Counted from the stretch's first letter, positions 17,239-25,643 are shown. The stretch is DNA of 64,000 nucleotides from Chitinolyticbacter meiyuanensis (GCF_008033135.1 NZ_CP041335.1:1431925-1495924), one strand, 5' to 3'. Program-made: numbers and translations. The notes: generated by a model from the letters alone, not told the origin.

Positions 17239-17652
17239 ATGTTCCCACGCCATGCCGCATGGCTCGCGGCCTTGCCGTTCTATGTCCGTGCGGCTGCGGC
17301 CGAGATGCCTGGCCCAGGTATCGCCCAGTTTGGTCAGACGCTGCTCGCCCTGTTGTTTGTCATCGCGCTGATCGTGGCCGCAGCCTTGCTGATGCGCCGC
17401 TTCTCGCTGCTACCCATGGCGGCTGGCGGACGTCTGCGCGTGGTGTCCGGCGTGATGGTTGGCGCCAAGGAGCGGGTGGTCATCGTCGAGGTTGAATCGA
17501 CCTGGCTGGTGGTCGGCGTGACCGGCGAGAACGTCAACCTGCTGCATACTCTGCCGCGGCCGGCCGATGCACCGCCGGCGCCGCAACCGGCGATGCCGGT
17601 GTTCGCCGAGAAGCTGGCGGCGCTGATGAAGCGGGGCAAGCCGAATGCGTAA
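17239..17652 (+). CDS. fliO: Flagellar export protein FliO
   Basis: This 137-residue membrane protein helps assemble the FliP ring of the export gate. It has an N-terminal hydrophobic stretch that may be a signal sequence, one transmembrane helix near residues 33-51 ([20 protein letters not shown]), and a conserved cytoplasmic beta domain ([20 protein letters not shown], then [17 protein letters not shown]). It begins two bases after fliN ends and overlaps fliP by 8 bases. FliO is poorly conserved, so the call also leans on position. Confidence 0.9.
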   Translation: MFPRHAAWLAALPFYVRAAAAEMPGPGIAQFGQTLLALLFVIALIVAAALLMRRFSLLPMAAGGRLRVVSGVMVGAKERVVIVEVESTWLVVGVTGENVNLLHTLPRPADAPPAPQPAMPVFAEKLAALMKRGKPNA

Positions 17653-18388
17653 GTGGTTGCCTTGGCTGGCGGTTGCCCTTGCTGCGCTGCCTGCCGTGGC
17701 GGCCGAACCCGGCGTGCCGTTCATGACGGCGACCCAGGGTGCTGCCGGCGGCACGGCCTACAGTCTGACCATCGAGACGCTGCTGTTCCTGACGGCGCTC
17801 ACGTTCCTGCCAGCCATGTTGCTGATGATGACGGCGTTCACCCGCATCGTCATCGTGCTGTCGCTGCTGCGCCAGGCGCTCGGCACCATGCAGGCGCCGC
17901 CCAACCAGGTGATCGTCGGCCTGTCGCTGTTCCTCACGCTGTTCGTGATGTCGCCGGTACTCGACCGCATCTACAACGAGGCGTACAAGCCGTACGGCGA
18001 GCAGCAGCTCACCTTCATGCAGGCGGTGGAGAAGGGCTCGGTGCCGCTCAAGGACTTCATGCTGAAGCAGACGCGGCAGAAGGACCTGGCGTTCTTCATC
18101 GAGCTTTCCGGTACAGCCCAGCCCAAAGGGCCGGAGGATGTGGGCTTCAAGGTACTGGTGCCGGCTTTTGTCACCAGCGAGCTGAAGACCGCGTTCCAGA
18201 TCGGCTTCATGGTGTTCATCCCGTTCCTGATCATCGATTTCGTCGTTGCCAGCATCCTGATGGCGATGGGGATGATGATGGTGTCGCCGGTGATGATCTC
18301 TTTGCCATTCAAGTTGATGCTGTTCGTGCTGGTCGATGGCTGGACGCTGCTACTGGGATCACTGGTGCAGAGCTTCTACGTCGGATAG
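17645..18388 (+). CDS. fliP: Flagellar biosynthesis protein FliP
   Basis: This export-gate pore subunit has 247 residues. Residues 1-20 look like a cleavable signal peptide ([18 protein letters not shown]), as in E. coli FliP. Family hallmarks follow: [20 protein letters not shown] near 60, [20 protein letters not shown], and the C-terminal [20 protein letters not shown] with the Met-rich [18 protein letters not shown] loop. It overlaps fliO by 8 bases. Confidence 0.97.
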   Translation: MRKWLPWLAVALAALPAVAAEPGVPFMTATQGAAGGTAYSLTIETLLFLTALTFLPAMLLMMTAFTRIVIVLSLLRQALGTMQAPPNQVIVGLSLFLTLFVMSPVLDRIYNEAYKPYGEQQLTFMQAVEKGSVPLKDFMLKQTRQKDLAFFIELSGTAQPKGPEDVGFKVLVPAFVTSELKTAFQIGFMVFIPFLIIDFVVASILMAMGMMMVSPVMISLPFKLMLFVLVDGWTLLLGSLVQSFYVG

Positions 18389-18398
18389 GGGAAGGTCG

Positions 18399-18668
18399 AT
18401 GACACCGGAAACCGTGGTATCGCTGGTGCAGCGCGGCATGGAGATCATGGTGCTGGTGGCTGGGCCCATCCTGCTGGCCATCCTCGTGACCGGCCTGATT
18501 GTCAGCGTGTTCCAGGCCGCGACGCAGATCAACGAGGCGACGCTGTCGTTCATTCCCAAGCTGCTGATCGCCTTCCTGGTGTTCGTGTTCGCCGGATCGT
18601 GGATGGTGCAGATCATGGTCGACTTCACCATGCGGCTGTATGAAAGCATCCCGCAGATGATCGGCTAG
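18399..18668 (+). CDS. fliQ: Flagellar biosynthesis protein FliQ
   Basis: This 89-residue protein with two transmembrane helices winds around the FliP/FliR pore. It opens MTPETVVSLVQRGMEIMVLV and contains the conserved SVFQAATQINEATLSFIPKL. The ATG at 18399 has a GGGGAAGG ribosome-binding site and gives the usual family length. It starts 10 bases after fliP. Confidence 0.96.
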   Translation: MTPETVVSLVQRGMEIMVLVAGPILLAILVTGLIVSVFQAATQINEATLSFIPKLLIAFLVFVFAGSWMVQIMVDFTMRLYESIPQMIG

Positions 18669-18675
18669 TGCTGCC

Positions 18676-19479
18676 GTGCTGACTGTCACCCAGGCGCAAA
18701 TCGACCTGTGGCTGGCCCTGCTATGGTGGCCGTTCCTGCGCATTCTCGGCTTCATGCTAGCCGACCCATTTTATTCCAGCCGTTCCATCGGCGTGCAGGT
18801 GCGCGTGCCGCTGTGCCTGTTCCTGGCGGTACTGGTGGCGCCGCTGTTGCCGCCTATGCCGACTTTTCCCGTGGTGTCGGCCCAGGGCATCCTGATTGCG
18901 GTCAACCAGTTGCTGGTCGGTGTCGCCATCGGCTTCGCGGTGCGCCTGGTGTTTACCGCGATCGAGATGGCCGGCAATATCGCCGGCCTGCAGATGGGCA
19001 TGGGCTTCGCCATGTTCTACGATCCGCAGATCTCGGCCAACACGCCGGTGGTGGGGCAGTTGTTCAGCCTGCTCAACATCCTGGTGTTCCTCGCGCTGGG
19101 TGGGCATCTGGTGATGATCAAGGTGCTGGTGGATAGCTTCGGCCAGCTACCGATTGCCGCTGGACCGATCGGCGCGGAGGGTTTTCGACTGCTGGCGGAG
19201 CAAGGCGCTGCGATCTTCCGCATGGGTGTGTTGCTGTCGCTACCGGTGATCGGCTCGCTGCTGATCACCAACCTCGCCATCGGCGTGATGACGCGCGCGG
19301 CGCCGCAGCTCAATGTGTTCGCGGTTGGTTTTCCGCTGATGCTGGTCATCGGCGTGGCCACGCTCTATCTGATGCTGCCGTTCCTGGTGCCGCACATCGA
19401 GCTGATGCTGGCTGGGCTCGTGGAGCGGATTGCCCAGATGATGGGGCTGATGGCCGGGACGGTGGTGTCGTCGCAGTGA
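18676..19479 (+). CDS. fliR: Flagellar biosynthesis protein FliR
   Basis: This export-gate membrane subunit (267 residues, six hydrophobic segments) completes the FliPQR core. It uses a GTG start 7 bases after fliQ. Recognisable regions are the early WWPFLRILGFMLADPFYSSR, AIEMAGNIAGLQMGMGFAMF near 95-115, and the C-terminal LGLMAGT segment. It is the last gene of the fliK-fliR run. No terminator with a T-tract is evident before the next small gene. Confidence 0.96.
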   Translation: MLTVTQAQIDLWLALLWWPFLRILGFMLADPFYSSRSIGVQVRVPLCLFLAVLVAPLLPPMPTFPVVSAQGILIAVNQLLVGVAIGFAVRLVFTAIEMAGNIAGLQMGMGFAMFYDPQISANTPVVGQLFSLLNILVFLALGGHLVMIKVLVDSFGQLPIAAGPIGAEGFRLLAEQGAAIFRMGVLLSLPVIGSLLITNLAIGVMTRAAPQLNVFAVGFPLMLVIGVATLYLMLPFLVPHIELMLAGLVERIAQMMGLMAGTVVSSQ

Positions 19480-19528
19480 TGACCCCACCGGTATACTGGC
19501 CGACCTTGTCGTTCCAGTGCCGCGTGCC

Positions 19529-19750
19529 ATGTACATCATCCTGATCGGATATCTCTACGTCATCGTCATGTTTGCTGCCGGCACCGGCGACGTGATCAAG
19601 GGCGGGCTGCTGTTTTTCTTCCTCGGCGTGCTGCCGAGCTGGCTGCTGTTCTGGCTCAAGCGCCAGGGCCAGCTGACCCGAGCCCGCAAGCAGGCCGAGG
19701 AAGGCGCAACGCCCGCCCGGCCCGACGATGCCGCTGACGGTGTCGACTAG
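19529..19750 (+). CDS. Small predicted inner-membrane protein
   Basis: This 73-residue protein has two hydrophobic helices, residues ~1-17 (YIILIGYLYVIVMFAAGTG) and ~25-43 (LLFFFLGVLPSWLLFWLKR). A charged cytoplasmic tail rich in Lys/Arg/Glu/Asp follows. I took the ATG at 19529. A GTG 12 bases upstream would add four residues. A possible -10 element (TATACT) lies 30-40 bases upstream. Its last four bases overlap the end of the convergent peptidase gene. I do not recognise a named family, and no function can be assigned. Confidence 0.6.
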   Translation: MYIILIGYLYVIVMFAAGTGDVIKGGLLFFFLGVLPSWLLFWLKRQGQLTRARKQAEEGATPARPDDAADGVD

Positions 19751-21123
19751 CGCGTTTCGGCGATCGGGCCGCGTTGCACCGGCAGGCTGGTAAATCGACG
19801 CGCGAACTCGGTCCCGATGAAGAGCTGCGGATTCGAGTGCTCGTACTCCTCGGCCGTTTCGCGCTTGAGAATGGCGGCCTTGGCCGCATTGAAGGCGGGC
19901 TGCAGCCGGCTTTCCTTGCCCAATGCATCGACGACGAAGGCACGGCCGAAATAGGTGTACTCCTCGTCATCCGAGCAGCCGAACGACGTATGGGTGGCAT
20001 CGGCCGCGGTGACCACGGCGCTGTAGGGGCTGGACAGCGGCTTGAGGTAACCCCCGGAATAACACGCGGAAACAGCGACCAGCTTCCAGCGGATGCCGGC
20101 GGCCTTCAGCGTATCGGCCAGCCATTGCGGCGTGATCGGTGCGAGCTCGAGATCGGGATAGGACAGGCTGAACGCGTGATCGCTGCCACCATGGCTTGTG
20201 AGGTAGAGCACCAATAGATCCTCGTCGGGGTTCATCACCTCGCCTACTTCGCGGATCGCGGCGGCCAGCGTGTCGCGGCTGGCCATCGGCAGGCGGTCGG
20301 CACTGGTGGCTGCGTTGGCGAGCAGCACGTCGTGCCCGCCGCGCGGATCGGCAAAGCGCTGGCGTGCAGCTTCAGCCTCGCGCAGGAACACCGATTGCCC
20401 GCCGTAGCCGGCCACGGTGATGGTGTAGACGTCGGCGACGCCAGGGGTCTCCGGACTCAGCCGATCCAGCGCCTGGCGCAGCAATTCGGGTTGCCGGAAG
20501 AATAGCGCGGTCTCCGGCAGTGGCGGGGCCAAATCGACCGGCTCGGCGATGTCCTGAGTGTCCGGCGTATCGGCCAGCCACAGTTGCGAGTCGGGGTAGT
20601 AGAGCTGAAAGCCAAGCAGTCCGCCGATCGTGACCAGCGTGGCGACCAGTGCCCGTAGCCGCCCGCTTGGCCACAGCTGGCGCAGCAGCGCGAGGCCCAA
20701 CCAGCAGAATGGCAGTAGCAACAATGCCCACGACAGCCGATAGCGCCACAGCTGGGCTGGGCGACCGTCCCACCAGGGCTGGCGCAGCAGCTCATAGCCA
20801 CCGATCAGTATTGGTACCAGCAGCAGTGACAGGGCCAGCCACATCACTGGCACGCGTTGCGCCCAGCGCTGTTCGCTGGGGCCGAACAACTGGCCGACCA
20901 GCAGCAGCCACAGCAGCGGCATCAGCGCCGCCGGCAAGGCGAAAACGTTGATCTCGCCAGGGTAGCCATGCCACCAGATCTGGGCGCCGATCTCCACACC
21001 CAGCGACAACACGGTCAGCCAGATCAGCCAGAACAGCGATGCGGGCCAGTGCTCGATGGGATTGCCGCGCAGCGCGAGGCTGCGCAGGGCAATGGCGATC
21101 AGTCCAGGTCGGGAACGGTACAT
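19747..21123 (-). CDS. Membrane-anchored C13 (legumain/caspase-like) cysteine peptidase
   Basis: This is a 458-residue protein with two parts. Residues ~25-175 contain five hydrophobic helices (FWLIWLTVLSLG, FALPAALMPLLWLLLVG, VMWLALSLLLVPILIGG, WALLLLPFCWLGLALL, LVATLVTIGGLLGF). Residues ~205-440 form a soluble domain of the peptidase C13 clan CD fold. The catalytic dyad is visible: His311 in YLTSHGGSD and Cys354 in AVSACYSGG, each at the end of a hydrophobic beta strand as in caspases and legumains. Orientation suggests the protease domain is extracytoplasmic, but this is inferred. Similar membrane C13 proteins occur scattered in Proteobacteria without known substrates. It is monocistronic. 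Confidence 0.82.
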   Translation of the reverse strand: MYRSRPGLIAIALRSLALRGNPIEHWPASLFWLIWLTVLSLGVEIGAQIWWHGYPGEINVFALPAALMPLLWLLLVGQLFGPSEQRWAQRVPVMWLALSLLLVPILIGGYELLRQPWWDGRPAQLWRYRLSWALLLLPFCWLGLALLRQLWPSGRLRALVATLVTIGGLLGFQLYYPDSQLWLADTPDTQDIAEPVDLAPPLPETALFFRQPELLRQALDRLSPETPGVADVYTITVAGYGGQSVFLREAEAARQRFADPRGGHDVLLANAATSADRLPMASRDTLAAAIREVGEVMNPDEDLLVLYLTSHGGSDHAFSLSYPDLELAPITPQWLADTLKAAGIRWKLVAVSACYSGGYLKPLSSPYSAVVTAADATHTSFGCSDDEEYTYFGRAFVVDALGKESRLQPAFNAAKAAILKRETAEEYEHSNPQLFIGTEFARRFTSLPVQRGPIAETR

Positions 21124-21191
21124 GGCAGCTGGCGATGTTGAACTGCCGCCGAGCTTACCACGAGGCTGGAGGCATACCGCCCGGTGGTCGC

Positions 21192-22118
21192 TCAGTGCGG
21201 CAGAAAGAGGTGGGGCAGGGCGATCAGCAGTACGCCAGCGGAGATCAGCGCCACTTGCTGGACCGTATCCGAGAGCCGGGTGCGCTTGTGCAGGCCGGGA
21301 ATCAGGTCGGCGATCGCCACGTAGATCAGGCTGGCCGCGCCGAGCGCCAGGATGTAGGGCTGCAGCGCCTGCACCGTCTGCAGCGAGAAGTAGGCGAGCA
21401 GGCCGCCGGCCAGCGCGGCCAGCGAGGAGACGACATTGAACAGCAGTGCCTTGGCCTTGCTGTAGCCCGAATGCAGCAGCACGATGAAGTCGCCGACTTC
21501 CTGCGGGATCTCGTGGGCGATGATGGCCAGTGCCGTGGCGATGCCGACGGAGGTATCGGCCATGAAGGCGGCGGCGATCACCGCGCCATCGAGGAAGTTG
21601 TGGAAGGTGTCGCCGATCATGATCATGGCGCCCGCCCGGCCGTGGTCGTGCTCGTCGTGGTGGTGCCCGTGGCCATGCCCGTGGTGGTGCTGGTCGTGTG
21701 TCTGGCCATCATGGGCTTCGCATTGCTGGTGGTGGCAATGCCGCCAGATCACCAGCTTTTCCAGCACGAAGAACAGCAGGATGCCGGCGAGCAGCGTGGC
21801 CGATACGCCGGCGATATTGACTGCGCCATCCTCTAGGCCGTGCTCGTGTTCTTCCTCACCGTGCGCGTCGTGGTCGTGATGATCGACATGCGTTTGCTGC
21901 GCGATGGCGGCGGCGCCGTGCATCTCGCCGTGCTCGTGTCCGCCGAAGGCGTGCGGCAGGATTTCGAGGAATACCGCAGCGAGCAGCGCACCGACGGCGA
22001 AGCTGACGAGCTTGGGCACCCAGTGCGGCTTGGCGAGATAGGCGATGACGCAGGCAGCGCCTACGCTCAGCAGGCTGCCCAGCAGGCTTGCGGTGATGAT
22101 CCAGCTCAGGGTGCTCAT
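21192..22118 (-). CDS. ZIP-family divalent metal transporter
   Basis: This 308-residue inner-membrane protein of the ZIP (SLC39-like) family probably imports Zn(II) or related divalent ions. It has about eight hydrophobic segments and the two signature metal-site helices: HNFLDGAVIAAAF at 173-185 and HEIPQEVGDF at 202-211. Two His-rich loops, residues 61-94 and 127-159, are typical metal-sensing or delivery loops. A 20-bp palindrome and a TATACT -10 element lie 40-60 bases upstream, suggesting metal control. Monocistronic by spacing. Confidence 0.92.
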   Translation of the reverse strand: MSTLSWIITASLLGSLLSVGAACVIAYLAKPHWVPKLVSFAVGALLAAVFLEILPHAFGGHEHGEMHGAAAIAQQTHVDHHDHDAHGEEEHEHGLEDGAVNIAGVSATLLAGILLFFVLEKLVIWRHCHHQQCEAHDGQTHDQHHHGHGHGHHHDEHDHGRAGAMIMIGDTFHNFLDGAVIAAAFMADTSVGIATALAIIAHEIPQEVGDFIVLLHSGYSKAKALLFNVVSSLAALAGGLLAYFSLQTVQALQPYILALGAASLIYVAIADLIPGLHKRTRLSDTVQQVALISAGVLLIALPHLFLPH

Positions 22119-22160
22119 GGCGTGCGACGGATTGGCGGGTAACGAAGTCCGTCAGTATAC

Positions 22161-22180
22161 CCACAAATGCAACTTTGTGG
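22161..22180 (-). promoter_or_regulatory. Palindromic operator candidate upstream of the ZIP gene
   Basis: CCACAAA-N6-TTTGTGG is a perfect 7-6-7 inverted repeat. On the minus strand it ends one base before a TATACT -10 hexamer (22154-22159), so a bound repressor would block RNA polymerase at the ZIP promoter. It does not match the GTTATA-type Zur box I know from other proteobacteria, so the regulator is open. Confidence 0.45.
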
Positions 22181-22265
22181 CGTAATGCAAGTGCTGCCGA
22201 GGCGTGAGCCGAACCCGTGCGATGGCTGCGCCTAAGCCGTCACTTGGACAAGGACTGGCTGACGA

Positions 22266-23012
22266 TTAGGTTTGCAGCCAGATCAGCGAAGCCATTCTGC
22301 CGGTCTGCCCGTCCCGGCGGTAGGAGAAGAAGCGAGCGTCATCGGTCACGGTGCAATGCTGCCCGCCGTAGACAGCCTCGATGCCAAGACGGGCGAGCCG
22401 TTGGCGGGCGAGCAGGTAGATGTCGGCCCACCATTTTCCAGCTTGCTTGCCAGGGCGAAAGGCTGCTGCGGCTGTAGCGTCGTGAGCAACGAAGGTCGCC
22501 CGGACTTCGTCACCGACCTCGAACGCATCGGCTCCGATGGCCGGGCCCAGCCAAGCCATCAGTTCGCCGGTCGGGCATTGCATGGCGGCGACTGTCGCTT
22601 CGATCACGCCATCGGCCAGGCCACGCCAACCTGCGTGTGCGGCACCGACCACGCTGCCGGCGCGATCGCACAGCAGCAACGGCAGGCAATCGGCCGTCAT
22701 GATGGCGCAGACGACGCCCGGCGCCCGTGCGGCAGATGCATCGGCTTCGGCGCCGATTATGTCGACGCCGGCCTCGGCCACGCGGGTGCCGTGCACCTGC
22801 GTAAGCCACAGTGGCTCTCCCGGCAGCAGCGCCGCGACGCGACGCCGGTTCTCGGCAACGTGCGCCGGGTCATCGCCGACATGATCGCCGAGGTTCAGCG
22901 CATCGAACGGCGCGCTGCTGATGCCACCGGCGCGCGTGGTGACGAGGGCACGCACCCGTGGTGGCGCCGGCCAGTCGGGCACGAGTACTGGCAAGGCTTC
23001 AATCGCGGACAT
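22266..23012 (-). CDS. pgeF: Purine nucleoside phosphorylase/laccase-domain protein PgeF (YfiH)
   Basis: This is a 248-residue protein of the multicopper-polyphenol-oxidase-like (DUF152) family. E. coli YfiH edits peptidoglycan precursors (PgeF), and relatives cleave purine nucleosides. The metal/active-site triad motifs are present: TQVHGTRV near 75, TADCLPLLL near 108, and AAHAGWRGL near 126. The ATG at 23012 is chosen for the family-typical N-terminus. It overlaps the 3' end of rluD by 14 bases, the usual rluD-yfiH neighbourhood, so the two are cotranscribed. Confidence 0.9.
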   Translation of the reverse strand: MSAIEALPVLVPDWPAPPRVRALVTTRAGGISSAPFDALNLGDHVGDDPAHVAENRRRVAALLPGEPLWLTQVHGTRVAEAGVDIIGAEADASAARAPGVVCAIMTADCLPLLLCDRAGSVVGAAHAGWRGLADGVIEATVAAMQCPTGELMAWLGPAIGADAFEVGDEVRATFVAHDATAAAAFRPGKQAGKWWADIYLLARQRLARLGIEAVYGGQHCTVTDDARFFSYRRDGQTGRMASLIWLQT

Positions 23013-24048
23013 ACACCACCTCGATGCCATCGTCGTCCTCATCGTCCCAATCGTCGTCCCAGTCCTCTTCGGCGAGCCCCTGCTCGGCGCGCAGTGCTGC
23101 GATCAGCAGCTCGAAATCCTCGGGTAGCGGCGCGCGCCAGGTCATGGTCTTGCCGCTGACCGGGTGTACCAGTGCCAGCTTCTTGGCGTGCAACGCCTGG
23201 CGGGAAAAGCCTTCCAGCGCCAACATGATTTCGGGAGCGAACAGCTTGGGACGGCCGCCGTAGACCGGATCGGCGGCGAGCGGATGGCCGAGATGCGCCA
23301 TATGTACGCGGATCTGGTGAGTGCGTCCGGTTTCCAGCCGACACTCGACCAGCGTGTGCGCCGAAAAGCGTTCCAGCACCCGATAGTGCGTGACGGCAGG
23401 CTTGCCGGTGCCGGTGACCGCCATCTTGATCCGCTCGCGCGGGTGGCGGCCGATCGGCGCATCGACCGTACCATCGGCACGGACCAGCCCCTGCGCGACC
23501 GCGAGGTAGTGGCGCTTCACGGTGCGGGCTTGCAACTGCTGCACCAGATGGTTCTGTGCGGATAAGGTCCGGGCGACCACCATCAGGCCACTGGTGTCCT
23601 TGTCCAGTCGGTGCACGATGCCGGCGCGCGGCACTGCCTTCAGTTCGGGATAGCGATGGAGTAGACCGTTGAGCACGGTGCCGGACCAGTTGCCGCTGCC
23701 GGGATGGACGACCAGCCCGGCTGGCTTGTTCAGCACCAGGATGGCGTCGTCCTCGTAAACGATGTCGAGCGGCACATCCTCGGCCTGAAACGCCACCGTT
23801 TCCGGATCCGGTTCGGCGTCCACCAGCAGCTTCTCGCCGCCCCACAGCTTGGTCTTGGGACTGGCGGTCTCACCATCGATGGTGACGCGGCCATCCTTGA
23901 TCCAGCTGGCAAGCCGGCTGCGGGAGAACTCCGGCAGCAACTTGGCGAGTGCCGCATCGAGCCGTTCACCGGCAATATCATCCGGCGCGGTCAGGACACG
24001 CGTATCGGCGAACTCGTTATAATCGTCGGATTCGATTTCGGAATGCAT
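22999..24048 (-). CDS. rluD: 23S rRNA pseudouridine synthase RluD
   Basis: This enzyme makes pseudouridines in helix 69 of 23S rRNA. It has 349 residues from the ATG at 24048. An alternative ATG directly before it (24051) adds one Met. The S4 RNA-binding domain is at ~15-80, and the catalytic motif GIVHRLDKDTSGLMV has the nucleophilic Asp near 143. It ends in an unusual acidic tail (about 15 Asp/Glu in the last 25 residues, EDWDDDWDDEDDD). It starts back to back with bamD, whose promoter must lie inside this gene. pgeF follows with overlap. Confidence 0.94.
   Translation of the reverse strand: MHSEIESDDYNEFADTRVLTAPDDIAGERLDAALAKLLPEFSRSRLASWIKDGRVTIDGETASPKTKLWGGEKLLVDAEPDPETVAFQAEDVPLDIVYEDDAILVLNKPAGLVVHPGSGNWSGTVLNGLLHRYPELKAVPRAGIVHRLDKDTSGLMVVARTLSAQNHLVQQLQARTVKRHYLAVAQGLVRADGTVDAPIGRHPRERIKMAVTGTGKPAVTHYRVLERFSAHTLVECRLETGRTHQIRVHMAHLGHPLAADPVYGGRPKLFAPEIMLALEGFSRQALHAKKLALVHPVSGKTMTWRAPLPEDFELLIAALRAEQGLAEEDWDDDWDDEDDDGIEVVYVRD
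24018..24023 (+). promoter_or_regulatory. -10 element for bamD inside the rluD coding region
   Basis: A perfect TATAAT lies 26 bases before the bamD ATG, within codons of rluD. The matching -35 region (around 23991-24000, TCAGGACACG) is poor. Because bamD and rluD start codons touch, any bamD promoter has to be within rluD, and this is the best candidate. The leader would be under 25 bases. Confidence 0.5.
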
Positions 24049-24049
24049 C

Positions 24050-24850
24050 ATGAACAAGATTCTACCGCGTTTCCTTGCTGCTTCGATTGCTGCCGCCCTG
24101 ATCGTCGGCTGCTCCTCCACCCCCACCGAGCAGGACGAGACGCGCGGCTGGTCGGCCGAAAAGCTCTATGCCCAAGCCAAGGCCGAGCAGGCCGACAAGA
24201 ACTTCGAGGCATCGAACAAGCTGCTGGAAAAGCTGGAGGCACGCTATCCCTACGGCCGCTATGCGCAGCAGGCAATGCTGGAGTCGGCGTACAACCACTA
24301 CAAGGATCAGGAGCCGCTGCTGGCGCTGTCGTCGATCGATCGCTTCATCAAGCAGTACCCGGCGCATCCGTCGATGGACTATGCGCTCTACCTGCGTGGT
24401 TTGGTCCATTTCAACGAATCGCAGGGTTTCCTGTCGTGGTTGGCCAAGCAGGACATGTCCGAGCGCGATCCGCAGGCGGCGCGTGATTCATTCGAAAGCT
24501 TCAAGCAACTGGTTACCCGTTTCCCCGAGAGCCGCTATGCAGGCGATGCCGAGGCGCGGATGGGTTACCTGATCGGCGCGCTGGCCAACTACGAGCTGCA
24601 TGTCGCCAAGTATTACTACAAGCGCGGCGCCTACCTTGCTGCCGCCAATCGTGGCAAGTATGTGATCGAGACCTATACCAACACTAAACAGGTTGAGCCC
24701 GCACTCGGCATGATGGTGCTGGCCTACGACAAGCTGGGCCTCAATGACTTGCGCGACGACACCAAGCGGGTGCTGGCCCAGAACTATCCGAACAGCACAG
24801 TGCTGTCGGCCGATTTCCTCGATGATCGTGCCTGGTGGGCACCCTGGTAA
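24050..24850 (+). CDS. bamD: Outer-membrane protein assembly factor BamD
   Basis: This essential lipoprotein of the BAM complex (266 residues) helps fold beta-barrel proteins into the outer membrane. The signal peptide ends in lipobox LIVGC, with Cys20 or so as the lipid-modified residue. Five TPR-like repeats follow, starting with ARYPYGRYAQQAMLESAYNH and including FPESRYAGDAEARMGYL. The length matches the family. bamC lies elsewhere in this window. Its ATG overlaps the divergent rluD start (CATCATGA). Confidence 0.95.
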   Translation: MNKILPRFLAASIAAALIVGCSSTPTEQDETRGWSAEKLYAQAKAEQADKNFEASNKLLEKLEARYPYGRYAQQAMLESAYNHYKDQEPLLALSSIDRFIKQYPAHPSMDYALYLRGLVHFNESQGFLSWLAKQDMSERDPQAARDSFESFKQLVTRFPESRYAGDAEARMGYLIGALANYELHVAKYYYKRGAYLAAANRGKYVIETYTNTKQVEPALGMMVLAYDKLGLNDLRDDTKRVLAQNYPNSTVLSADFLDDRAWWAPW

Positions 24851-24880
24851 GCCGCGCTGCGAAAAAATTGCTGCAATGGC

Positions 24881-24909
24881 TTGACGAAGGGGGCGGTGGC
24901 GTCTAATAT
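24881..24909 (+). promoter_or_regulatory. Sigma70 promoter of the tRNA cluster
   Basis: TTGACG at 24881-24886 and TAATAT at 24904-24909 are separated by 17 bases, ending 13 bases before the first tRNA. This is one of the best housekeeping promoters in the window and fits a strongly expressed stable-RNA operon. Confidence 0.75.
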
Positions 24910-24922
24910 GCGCATCTCTTTC

Positions 24923-24998
<76 letters not shown>

Positions 24999-25056
24999 AA
25001 ATCCCAGAGTCGGTCGCTTCGGCGACCGATTTGATTCTGAAAGTGAAGTTTTAGAC

Positions 25057-25132
25057 GTCCCCATCGTCTAGAGGCCTAGGACACCGCCCTTTCACGGCGA
25101 TAACCGGGGTTCGAATCCCCGTGGGGACGCCA
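25057..25132 (+). tRNA. tRNA-Glu (TTC), first copy
   Basis: A 76-base tRNA with encoded CCA, acceptor GTCCCCA/TGGGGAC. The anticodon loop CTTTCAC gives anticodon TTC for glutamate. It follows tRNA-Ala by 58 bases. An identical copy lies at 25306-25381. Confidence 0.97.
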
Positions 25133-25185
25133 AGTTAATCTTGGCTCGGGCTTGGCAATATCGGCCTACCAGTAAAGTTTGCTGC

Positions 25186-25262
25186 GCACCCGTAGCTCAG
25201 TTGGATAGAGTATCTGGCTACGAACCAGAGGGTCGGGCGTTCGAATCGCTCCGGGTGCGCCA
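25186..25262 (+). tRNA. tRNA-Arg (ACG)
   Basis: A 77-base tRNA with acceptor GCACCCG/CGGGTGC, discriminator G and encoded CCA. The anticodon loop CTACGAA gives ACG, which is deaminated to ICG by TadA to read CGU/CGC/CGA. It is the central, single-copy member of the five-gene cluster. Confidence 0.95.
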
Positions 25263-25305
25263 CCTACATGTCGCGTTGTTGTCCGTATGAAGCAGCGTCG
25301 CCTCA

Positions 25306-25381
25306 GTCCCCATCGTCTAGAGGCCTAGGACACCGCCCTTTCACGGCGATAACCGGGGTTCGAATCCCCGTGGGGACGCCA
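25306..25381 (+). tRNA. tRNA-Glu (TTC), second copy
   Basis: Identical in sequence to the tRNA-Glu at 25057-25132, including the CCA end. The identity is confined to the tRNA body. The flanking spacer is different, which argues for gene conversion or old duplication rather than a fresh tandem repeat. Confidence 0.97.
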
Positions 25382-25421
25382 ATACGTTGGTCCGACCATG
25401 TCGTATCGACGCCAGCATTGT

Positions 25422-25497
<76 letters not shown>

Positions 25498-25531
25498 CCC
25501 TTACATCGGTTTCGCTACCGGTGTCACTACG

Positions 25532-25564
25532 AAGCCGGCCTTGTGCCGGCTTTGTCGTTTTCAG
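25532..25564 (+). terminator. Terminator of the tRNA cluster
   Basis: AAGCCGGC and GCCGGCTT form an 8-bp stem with loop CTTGT, followed by TGTCGTTTTC. It is the expected 3' end of the tRNA transcript and insulates it from feoA. Confidence 0.8.
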
Positions 25565-25643
25565 CTTTCGCTCCCGCAGCATTTGTACATCGTCGACAGC
25601 GCCCGGCTTGATGCGTGTCAACACGCGCCGACCCGCCAAGATG

